A stretch of 64,000 nucleotides of DNA from Kribbella jiaozuonensis (GTDB lineage: Bacteria; Actinomycetota; Actinomycetes; Propionibacteriales; Kribbellaceae), in assembly GCF_005233875.1 (NCBI RefSeq), contig NZ_SZPZ01000004.1, forward strand, positions 620,001-684,000, given 5' to 3'. Shown in pieces: positions 58,201-64,000 of the stretch. The notes beneath the pieces are model-generated. The model searched no databases, was not told the origin of the DNA, and saw nothing but the letters and a program-made list of their open reading frames with translations. Each line of letters starts with the position of its first letter. Position 1 is the first letter of the stretch. Made by a program: the position numbers and the translations under genes.

Positions 58201-59988
58201 GACGGTCACCGGCGTACCGACCGGGTACGTCGCCGAGCCGATCGTGACGTTGCTCTCGGCAATCTCCTTGCTCAGCTGGGTCGCCTTGGCGCCGTTCGGT
58301 GTGAGCTCGAAGTCCCGCATCGTGAAGTCGTCGTAGTTGTCACACCCACCGGGCTTCGCGCTACCCCGGTCGTTGCCGGCCACGAACTCGAGCACGTTGA
58401 CGCCCGGCACGAGCCACTCGTTCGGGAACGTCAGCTCGGCGGTCTCCTTCTCCCAGACACCGAGGTCGAGCGGGATGCCGTTGATCAGCACCTTGTTGTC
58501 GTACCCGTTGTCCGAACCGTTGCCGCCGACAAACAGCTTCAGGTGCGCGTCGCCACCACTGCCGAGCGTATCCACGGTCCTCGTGGTCGGCGCGTCGGCA
58601 ACTGTGAAGTGGAACTCGGCCTCCTTGTTCGGGCCACACGTACCGTCGCCCAGGGCAAGGATCGCGTCGGTCGTCTCGGTCCTCGTGGTGGTCGAACCGG
58701 TCGTCGTCAGCAGGTACGTCGTACCGCGGGTGACCGAGCCGGCGGCGACGAGGCTGGGCGCGCTGAGCTTGAAGTCGTCATGGTTGGCACAAGTCGCGCC
58801 GTTCAAGGTGCCGTTGTAGTCGCCGGTTCTCACCTGAACGGTGTTGTCACCGAGCTTCAGATAGCGCTGCGGGAACTTGACCGCTGCGGTCTCCGCGCCG
58901 CTCACGCCGTAGTCGCCACCGAGATCGACACGGTTGCCGTTGACAAGCAAGTAGTTCTGGTAGCGCGCCTCGACCGAGTTCCCCGCCTCGACGGTCACGC
59001 CGAACGTCGCCGTACCGGCAGCCAGGGTCTCGTCGTTCTGCGCGGGGCTGCCGTCGATCGCGAGCGACTCGACGCCGGACCGGCTGCCGGTCGGTACGGC
59101 GGCGATCACCGGCTGCTCGCCCTTCACGACGATGCCGTCGGCCGGGGTGATCTTCGGGGCACCGGCCGGAGCGTTGTTGACCTGGACGGTCGCGACCGTG
59201 GTCGCGCCGGAGGTGGTCGTCGCGGCGATCGTGTGTTCGCCGTTGCTCAGCTGGGTGGTGTCGAGGTCCTTGCGGAGTCCCGCCGTACTGCCGGGCTCGC
59301 CGGAGATGACGAAGGTCAGGTCCTGGGCGAGCAGGTGCTTCGCCGTACCGCAGGTGCCGTCGCCGAAGCTGTAGCTGAAGTCGTTCTGCTCGCCGTCGAT
59401 CGCGATCCCGAGCAGGCTCAGGCTGATACTGCTCAACGGGAAGTCGTCGTAGTTCGGGCAGCGACCGCCCTCGCCGTACGGCAGGACCTCGTAGCCGACC
59501 GCGGCGGTGTTGGTGGTGTCGACCCAGGCCGCGCCGGCGTGCACGGTGACCGTGTTGACGCCGGTGTGCAGCCACTCGCCGGGCAGGTCGAGCTTGCCGC
59601 TCTGACCGCCGGCGATGTCCGGGAAGAAGACCTTGTCGGTGCGGCCGTTGACGGTGAGGTAGTTGTGGTACCGCGCCTCGGTGCCGTTCCCGCCCATGTC
59701 GAACGCGAAGTGCGCCGTACCGGCGGTCTTGTCGGCGTCGACCTGCTGACCGTCGACCTTCAGCGCGACCACCGAGTCGTTCTCGGCGCTCGGCTCGGCG
59801 GTGACAGCGGTCGTGCCTTCGAGGGTCTGGCCGTCGCGGAGGTTCAGCGTCGGCACGCCGGTCGACTCCGCCGCGGCGGCAGCTTCCGCGCCTGATGTCG
59901 TCGAGACGATCGCGGCGCCGGAGCCGGCGACCAGTGCGGCCGCGAGCATCGCCACGGCGGCTCGCCACCGTCTGAATCGGAACGTCAT
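55198..59988 (-). CDS. large secreted metallophosphoesterase with repeated N-terminal domains and C-terminal carbohydrate-binding modules
   Basis: A 1596-residue secreted protein. The signal peptide (to about 37) is followed by three tandem repeats of about 200 residues, each with a YxNYLxVNG-type strand, a CxNxDDF motif and a GDGTCG motif. Then come Ig/FN3-like domains, a calcineurin-like phosphoesterase at about 940-1290 (HFTDTQYL, HTGDVIENDYYD, GNHDNQ, LSHDYLRP, AGHEHGVG; the first motif has Gln in place of His), further beta-sandwiches, and two CBM5/12-type modules at about 1500-1545 and 1553-1596 (YKAGAKVSYKGKPYEAAWAS, FEKGDVVLYKDKRYQAKWWT). It probably removes phosphate from a surface or environmental polymer while bound to chitin or cellulose. 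Confidence 0.87.
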   Translation of the reverse strand: MTFRFRRWRAAVAMLAAALVAGSGAAIVSTTSGAEAAAAAESTGVPTLNLRDGQTLEGTTAVTAEPSAENDSVVALKVDGQQVDADKTAGTAHFAFDMGGNGTEARYHNYLTVNGRTDKVFFPDIAGGQSGKLDLPGEWLHTGVNTVTVHAGAAWVDTTNTAAVGYEVLPYGEGGRCPNYDDFPLSSISLSLLGIAIDGEQNDFSYSFGDGTCGTAKHLLAQDLTFVISGEPGSTAGLRKDLDTTQLSNGEHTIAATTTSGATTVATVQVNNAPAGAPKITPADGIVVKGEQPVIAAVPTGSRSGVESLAIDGSPAQNDETLAAGTATFGVTVEAGNSVEARYQNYLLVNGNRVDLGGDYGVSGAETAAVKFPQRYLKLGDNTVQVRTGDYNGTLNGATCANHDDFKLSAPSLVAAGSVTRGTTYLLTTTGSTTTRTETTDAILALGDGTCGPNKEAEFHFTVADAPTTRTVDTLGSGGDAHLKLFVGGNGSDNGYDNKVLINGIPLDLGVWEKETAELTFPNEWLVPGVNVLEFVAGNDRGSAKPGGCDNYDDFTMRDFELTPNGAKATQLSKEIAESNVTIGSATYPVGTPVTVYIGDGTCGSSHNAELRKTITFDVTAQDGSPLPALGRRADVDTTAIADGAHTIEAVVADKTATRHFTVDNSAPTVDSSVPAEGQRITSTIALMVNVEDATGLAGTPLITLDGAPVKQGDQIGHGLPAGAHTIAVTAADTLGNTATRQIHFTSASIPDVPTDLGASVAGVNEQTATLSAKIPGEAGVPLTATFTKADVVTPSQGYQGEAADVPTALDVAHDKVVDVNSLKPLDGKTVDTTSSRDVVFQRYDLNVAKDSTLRWEGTIDPKRVVALRAWDPMAKKWVVLTSGRGAAGQSAVLTAQVGAQYRDGGVVHVLVTGEDPFADDLSPRDASAQNDKDHFEDPASYDFSIAHFTDTQYLTEGAAGGTYDDWDGVKEPSDVMTAEEQAIWAAAYRNEVQWIADNSAGRKIQYAAHTGDVIENDYYDPLAKNPDGSLQRPGLNEEVEKELALASSYQDILDQKGVVNQVIAGNHDNQLGAETGPASRFSKTFSAERYQEVAKGWPAGSEYHAWDEKVNPDGSITPGKDNQNNYVLFSAGGLDFVAVGLSYGVTPQEANWADSIFKRYKDRNGILLSHDYLRPSTNPDGRDTGFSAPDGSPLYKQVVESNPNVFLVLAGHEHGVGTNLKTKVGVTVAHDVVELLADYQFYTVPAGELWPALVDAAGNIDVNGDGTPDHKATDRLQFGASFLRLLQFDVKRAEMHIDTYSPFLNNFGATEYDIRQDGSQTKPRYNGAEDNLTLPVDLTTRKTSFTTDSLAAYVPNGVIGTASVVANGTATTTWNGLAPATSYGWVVTATSADDGIAVAQPAVFRTRKGQPALTAPAVTAQWGTAAKVVVNVAAGKFPVTGTVELREGTKVRGTAPVTNGKATFTLPVGLAAGAHALTASYTGSDSFEPAQATVGVTVNLPQAWNAKTLYKAGAKVSYKGKPYEAAWASILLPPGDAYGAWQELAMTEDGTTLWTPSRIFEKGDVVLYKDKRYQAKWWTRNQAPGDQYGPWAPIR

Positions 59989-60003
59989 GGCAGGGATCTC
60001 CTT

Positions 60004-60725
60004 TTACAGGCGGGCCGCGAGCTGCGTTGCGGCGTACGCGGTCATGACGACGCCGGCCAGCGTGATACCGGCGGCGGCGAACAGTGGTGCCACACGCGTG
60101 GCGACGTACAAGAGGTGATGCGAGCGGCCGCCGCGGACGACGACGTTGCTGCCGGCAACAGCCAGCAACCCGACGCCGAACAGCACGACAGCCATACCGA
60201 TTCCGAACGTGATGACGAGCAACAGGGCGAACCCGGCCCGGCCGAGGAACAACCCGGCCACCAGTACGAGGAACGCCGAGGGCGACGGCGTCAATCCACC
60301 CGAGATCCCCAGCATGAACAACCCCGGCCGGGACACCTCATGCCCATGTCCATGCCCATGACCGTGTCCACGTTGGTGCCTGTGCCGTCTGAACAACCAG
60401 ATGCCCGTAGCAACTACCAACAAGCCACCGACCAGTTGCAGCCCAGTCGTCAACTGCTCCATCTGCACAACATTCGCCAACGACAAGAACGTCCAAGCAA
60501 TCCCGATGACGAGCACCGACAACGTGTGCATGACCGCAACCGACCCACCCAGCCAGGCGGCATCCCGCACCCGCCCGCGCTCCCCACCAGATACGCCGCC
60601 GCGAGGCTCTTCCCATGCCCCGGCATCACCGCATGTCCCGCCCCCGCCGCAAACGCCAGCAGAAACGCAACCGGCGGGACTCCCGGCGAATGAATGAACC
60701 CCTCGAGCTGATCAGCAAGACTCAT
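60004..60725 (-). pseudogene. NicO-family nickel/cobalt efflux transporter interrupted by a -1 frameshift
   Basis: Two frames together make one NicO/RcnA-type protein. The first (from ATG 60725) gives GVPPVAFLLAFAAGAGHAVMPGHGKSLAAAYLVG, with the family His/Asp-box HAVMPGHGK. The match then jumps to the -1 frame at a CCCC run (60582-60585; GGGG on the coding strand) and continues GERGRVRDAAWLGGSVAVMHTLSV to the stop at 60004, including a His-rich loop (HRHQRGHGHGHGHGHE) that binds metal. The downstream half has 5-6 membrane segments and is intact. A real frameshift, a sequencing error in the G-run, or ribosomal slippage are all possible. Confidence 0.75.
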
Positions 60726-61369
60726 GAGCGCCGCCGTACACCGAACACACCCAGGGCAACCAGCAGAACCGCACCGACAACAGCTCCCAACTGGACAGCC
60801 GCGCTACGCCCGAGATGCGACTCCTCGACAGCACCCAGCGTCCAGTCGTGCCGATCGTTCCCGTCGCCATACACCGCACGCGCACCGTTCGGCCCGGTGG
60901 CGAGCGTCTTGTACGCCGGGTTGAGATCCGTCAGCGTCTTCACGGTCACCGACACCTCGCCCACCGCAGCCGGGCAGGTGTAGTCGATCGACACGCCGAC
61001 CTTCGCGAGATCAGCCGCGGGCTGCACCGACCCCGCGCACTCCTTGCCCCGGCTGGCGACCGTGATCTGCCGGAGCAGGTACTCGCTCAGCTTCGGCGAC
61101 GGCCCCATCGCGACGGCGTCGGCCGGCTGGTAGATCACCGCGCCGTCCATCATCACCCGGTCCCGCGGCAGTACACCGAGCGCGACCCCGAGCAACGTCA
61201 GGTCGTCGAGCCCGCCGACCTTCCAGCGCAGATGAACGACCGCACCGTCACCCGCGATGTCCACGGTCTGCGGATCCCCGAACGGATGCGCAGCCGCCGG
61301 CAGCACTCCACCGGCCATCGCCAGGGCCGCAACAGCGATCCCCAGCAACAGCCGTCCGAACCTGGGCAA
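60722..61369 (-). CDS. exported membrane-anchored accessory protein of the NicO transporter
   Basis: A 215-residue protein with a signal peptide (GRLLLGIAVAALAMAGGVLPAAA), a beta-rich extracytoplasmic domain beginning HPFGDPQTVDIAGDGAVVHLRW, two cysteines likely in a disulfide (KECAGS and DYTCPA), and a C-terminal anchor helix (AAVQLGAVVGAVLLVALGVFGVRRRS). It overlaps the NicO gene by ATGA, and such HP(F/L)G-type domains often accompany NicO proteins. The start is TTG 61369, with GGAG nine bases upstream; an in-frame TGA just before excludes a longer protein. A metal-sensing or delivery role is inferred. Confidence 0.72.
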   Translation of the reverse strand: MPRFGRLLLGIAVAALAMAGGVLPAAAHPFGDPQTVDIAGDGAVVHLRWKVGGLDDLTLLGVALGVLPRDRVMMDGAVIYQPADAVAMGPSPKLSEYLLRQITVASRGKECAGSVQPAADLAKVGVSIDYTCPAAVGEVSVTVKTLTDLNPAYKTLATGPNGARAVYGDGNDRHDWTLGAVEESHLGRSAAVQLGAVVGAVLLVALGVFGVRRRS

Positions 61370-61541
61370 CCGTCAACGCTCCGAGCACTCGCGGTCCCCC
61401 AAGACACGCGCCACACGTAACCGCGCCGGACTCTGTCAACGCCCAGGTAACGAACCATCCCTCTCAGGTGGTCCTCAGGGAACGCGCAGGTGAACGGTTC
61501 CCGTCGTCACCATTCATTCGGAAACTATCTTCCGGCGAACG
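61370..61541. other. 172-base intergenic region downstream of ftsH
   Basis: The space between the ftsH stop (61542) and the TTG start of the NicO accessory gene (61369) contains a consensus TTGACA on the minus strand at 61434-61439, a possible -35 box for the accessory gene, but no clear -10. Imperfect dyads such as TCCCT/AGGGA around 61459-61482 are present. I see no riboswitch-like structure or coding sequence. Confidence 0.3.
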
Positions 61542-63623
61542 TCAGCCAGCCGTGTCGTCGCGGGCCGACGTCTGCGGTTCCGGGGTCAGCTCGGGTCGGT
61601 TGTTGTGCGGGATTCCCGCCGCGGCGTACGCGTCCGCCTCGTCGAGCGTCTCGTGCAGGAGGAGTTGCTCGGCGATCGAGTCGAGGCGCGGGCGGTTGTC
61701 GCGGAGCAGGCGGCGGGCCTCGGCGTAGCACTGTTCGATCAGGCTGCGGACCTCCGAGTCGACGGTGTTGAGCAACTCGTCCGACACACCCGCCGTACGC
61801 GCGTCGCCCTCGGACGGAAGGATCGACACCGGCCCGATCGCGTCGGACATGCCCCATCGCCCGACCATCGAGCGAGCGATCCGGGTCGCCGTCTCGAGGT
61901 CGCTCTCGGCGCCGGTCGTGACCACCCCGAGGACCTCCTGCTCGGCCGCCATCCCGCCGAGTGCGCCGATGATCCGGCCGCGCAGGTACTCCACGTCGTA
62001 CCCGTAGCGGTCGGTATCCGGCGTCGACAGGGTCACGCCCAGCGCGCGGCCGCGCGGGATGATCGACACCTTGCGGACCGGGTCCGCGCCCTTCTGGATC
62101 ATCCCGAGCAGCGCGTGCCCGCCTTCGTGGTACGCCGTCCGCCGGCGCTCCTCCTCCGGCATGACCACGTTCCGCGCCGCGCCGAGCTGGATCTTCTCGA
62201 GCGCGTCGGTGAGATCCCGCTGGGTGATCTGCGACTCGCCCTGCCGTGCGGCCGCCAGCGCCGCCTCGTTCAGCAGGTTGGCGAGATCGGCGCCGGTCAT
62301 CCCCGGCGTGGACTTCGACAGCGCGTTCAGGTCGGCGTCCGACGCGAGCGGCTTGCCACGCGCGTGCACCTTCAGGATCGCCTCGCGGCCCGGCTGGTCC
62401 GGCGCGTTCACGGTGATCGTCCGGTCGAACCGCCCGGGCCGCAGCAGCGCCGGGTCCAGGACGTCGGCGCGGTTCGTGGCCGCGAGCGTGACGACGCCCT
62501 CGGTGCCGGAGAAGCCGTCCATCTCGGTGAGGATCTGGTTCAGCGTCTGCTCGCCCTCGTCGTGGCCGCCGATCGAGCGGGCACCGCCGCGAGCGCGGCC
62601 GATGGTGTCGATCTCGTCGATGAAGATGATCGCCGGCGCCACCTTGCGCGCCTCACCGAACAGCTCCCGGACCCGGCTCGCACCGACACCCACGATCATC
62701 TCGATGAACTCCGACGCGCTCGCGGAGAAGAACGGTACGCCGGCCTCACCCGCGGTCGCCCGCGCCAGCAACGTCTTCCCGGTACCGGGCGCGCCCTCCA
62801 GCAGCACGCCCTTCGGCGCGCGTGCCCCGAGCCGCCGGTACTTGTCCGGATCCTTGAGGTAGTCGACGACCTCCTCGATCTCGGCCTCGACCTCGTCGAT
62901 CCCCGCGACGTCGGCGAACGTCACCCGGACCGTGCTCGGGTCGACCGGCTTCTTCTGCTGACCGCCGCCGCCGAACAGCCCACCGACGCCGCCGAGCCCG
63001 CCCGCGGCCCGCTGCCGCCGGAACAGCCACCAGTAGAACGCCGCGATCAGGATGAACGGGCCGAGCGAGATCAGCAGGTTCACCAGCACACCACGCTGCG
63101 CGACCACCGGCGTCGCCCGGACCGTGGCGCCGCCCTTCTGCAGGTCGCCGTACAGGTTGTCGTTCGCGAACGTCGGCCGCTCGGTGGTGAACTTCGTGAA
63201 GGTCTGGTCGGTCTTGCCCGGCACCGGCGCGGCCGCCTTCAGCCGGCCCTGGATGGTGTCACCCCGGGCGAAGATCTCGGCGACGTTCTGCTTCTGCACC
63301 TGCGCGGTGAAGTCGGTGTACGCGATGGTCTGCTCGCCGCCGGCCAGCTGGTCCTGCATCGTCGTGAGCAGGAACAGCACGAGGTAGCCGCCGACGATCC
63401 ACGCGGCCCACTTCCACCATTTCGGGCGGCGCGGCTTGTCGCCGTCACCGTGCCCGGGCGGCAGTCCCTCGGTCCGCCACGGCTTGTGCGGAGGCCGCTG
63501 CGATCCGTCGCCCTGACCAGAGCCCTGCCCGGAGCCTTGACCGGAGCCTTGGTCCCGACCGGAGCCCGGCCCGCGGTCGGCCGTGGACTGGTCCTGCGCC
63601 GGCGGCTGATCCTTCTCGCTCAT
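61542..63623 (-). CDS. ftsH: ATP-dependent zinc metalloprotease FtsH
   Basis: A 693-residue membrane-bound AAA+ protease. A Gly/Ser/Gln-rich N-terminus (about 1-70) is followed by a transmembrane helix, an FtsH extracytoplasmic domain, a second transmembrane helix near 185, the AAA domain with Walker A GAPGTGKT (about 278), Walker B AIIFIDEIDTIG and the SRH segment ALLRPGRFDR, and the M41 protease with HEGGH (about 499). It degrades membrane and regulatory proteins. ATG 63623 is chosen because the open frame upstream runs into the divergent nucleoside hydrolase gene. The low-complexity N-terminus (repeated GSGQGSGQ) is longer than usual. Confidence 0.93.
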   Translation of the reverse strand: MSEKDQPPAQDQSTADRGPGSGRDQGSGQGSGQGSGQGDGSQRPPHKPWRTEGLPPGHGDGDKPRRPKWWKWAAWIVGGYLVLFLLTTMQDQLAGGEQTIAYTDFTAQVQKQNVAEIFARGDTIQGRLKAAAPVPGKTDQTFTKFTTERPTFANDNLYGDLQKGGATVRATPVVAQRGVLVNLLISLGPFILIAAFYWWLFRRQRAAGGLGGVGGLFGGGGQQKKPVDPSTVRVTFADVAGIDEVEAEIEEVVDYLKDPDKYRRLGARAPKGVLLEGAPGTGKTLLARATAGEAGVPFFSASASEFIEMIVGVGASRVRELFGEARKVAPAIIFIDEIDTIGRARGGARSIGGHDEGEQTLNQILTEMDGFSGTEGVVTLAATNRADVLDPALLRPGRFDRTITVNAPDQPGREAILKVHARGKPLASDADLNALSKSTPGMTGADLANLLNEAALAAARQGESQITQRDLTDALEKIQLGAARNVVMPEEERRRTAYHEGGHALLGMIQKGADPVRKVSIIPRGRALGVTLSTPDTDRYGYDVEYLRGRIIGALGGMAAEQEVLGVVTTGAESDLETATRIARSMVGRWGMSDAIGPVSILPSEGDARTAGVSDELLNTVDSEVRSLIEQCYAEARRLLRDNRPRLDSIAEQLLLHETLDEADAYAAAGIPHNNRPELTPEPQTSARDDTAG

Positions 63624-63687
63624 GAAGCCAACATAGGACCTGAATCGCCCGGGAAACAGCAACAACTCCAGCGTCGTACCCTGGCGC

Positions 63688-64000
63688 ATGGTCAGACGTC
63701 TTATCCTCGACTGCGATCCCGGCCACGACGACGCGATGGCGATCCTCCTCGCGGTGGCGGATCCGGCCGTGGACCTGGTCGCGGTGACGACGGTGGCCGG
63801 CAACCAGACCGTCGACAAGTGCACGGTGAACGCTCGCCGGGTCCTGTCCCTCGCGGGTGTGTCCGACATCCCGGTCGCGCGCGGCGCAGATCGGCCGTTG
63901 GTACGACGCTTGCGTATCGCGGACGACGTACACGGACAGACCGGTCTCGACGGGCCGTTGTTCGACGACGAGCCGTCGGTGCCGGAGTCGCCGTACTCCG
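63688..64000 (+). CDS. inosine-uridine preferring nucleoside hydrolase, 3' end outside the window
   Basis: The frame from ATG 63688 stays open to the end of the window, giving 104 residues of a family that is normally about 310. The N-terminal calcium-binding signature DCDPGHDDAMA and the following VTTVAGNQTVDKCTVNARRVL are diagnostic of IunH/RihA-type nucleoside hydrolases, which split ribonucleosides into base and ribose in the cytoplasm. It is divergent from ftsH with 64 bases between them, in which I see no clear operator. Confidence 0.85.
   Translation, partial: MVRRLILDCDPGHDDAMAILLAVADPAVDLVAVTTVAGNQTVDKCTVNARRVLSLAGVSDIPVARGADRPLVRRLRIADDVHGQTGLDGPLFDDEPSVPESPYS

Noticed and set aside
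60582..60585. Programmed -1 frameshifting as the established explanation for the NicO gene
   Set aside because: The run is not a canonical X-XXY-YYZ slippery site and I see no clear downstream stimulatory structure. A mutation or sequencing error is at least as likely.

Overview
The window is a gene-dense, high-GC stretch of an actinobacterial chromosome. GTG and TTG starts are frequent, many neighbouring genes overlap by ATGA or GTGA, and there are several ROK, LuxR and ECF-sigma regulators, an F420-type enzyme pair and secreted carbohydrate-active proteins. The style reminds me of Kribbella and its relatives (Propionibacteriales), but that is an impression and not a database result. I see no rRNA, tRNA, CRISPR array, prophage or insertion sequence, and no gap between genes longer than about 175 bases.

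Layout. 1-2.3 kb: the 3' part of a MalT/LAL-type LuxR regulator, a small protein and a DUF4386 membrane protein. 2.3-4.1 kb: an NTF2-like protein divergent from an HxlR regulator with a clear operator, a protein of unknown function and a VOC protein. 4.1-7.8 kb: an ABC-2 exporter facing a NarL/DesR-type two-component pair. 7.9-15.9 kb: a ROK repressor divergent from a ROK sugar kinase and a complete family-5 (oligopeptide/oligosaccharide) ABC importer. 15.9-20.2 kb: an SDR and an MFS transporter sharing a 20-bp palindrome, then a membrane-anchored heparinase-II/III-like protein. 20.3-29.8 kb: heme peroxidase, type II NADH dehydrogenase, a large LAL regulator, a short ECF sigma factor, an alpha/beta hydrolase, a fumarate-reductase-like flavoprotein and a methyltransferase. 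29.9-39.9 kb: an eight-gene, tightly packed operon of mostly uncharacterised proteins. 39.9-49.6 kb: LysR/EamA, the F420 reductase/LLM pair, an ECF41 sigma operon divergent from LtrA, TetR/epimerase, and a Gfo/Idh/MocA gene. 49.7-55.2 kb: a second Gfo/Idh/MocA gene, a ROK regulator and two tandem secreted DUF4874/DUF4832 proteins. 55.2-64 kb: a 1596-residue secreted metallophosphoesterase, a NicO-type metal transporter with a frameshift and its periplasmic partner, an FtsH protease and the start of a nucleoside hydrolase.

Two things stand out. First, six intergenic sites share one architecture (nGTCACA, exactly 16 bases, then TGTC or GGTC), each 20-40 bases upstream of a start codon. They precede the heme peroxidase, ndh, the alpha/beta hydrolase, the flavoprotein, the NmrA-like/ECF41 operon and ltrA. 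This closely resembles the promoter known for ECF41 sigma factors, and the window encodes a full-length ECF41 protein, a short relative lacking the C-terminal SnoaL domain, and a free-standing SnoaL domain. I read this as an ECF41 redox regulon spread over 26 kb.

Second, the 29.9-39.9 kb operon encodes two paralogous proteins with a strongly acidic N-terminus and strongly basic C-terminus, a peptidoglycan amidase fused to an HExxH metallopeptidase-like domain, an 805-residue protein with two cysteine clusters and a histone-H1-like Lys/Ala tail, two further unknown proteins, an M20 peptidase and a small LuxR regulator. The gene spacing argues for one functional system, probably at the cell envelope, that I cannot match to any described machine. 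This is the best candidate for an undescribed system here.
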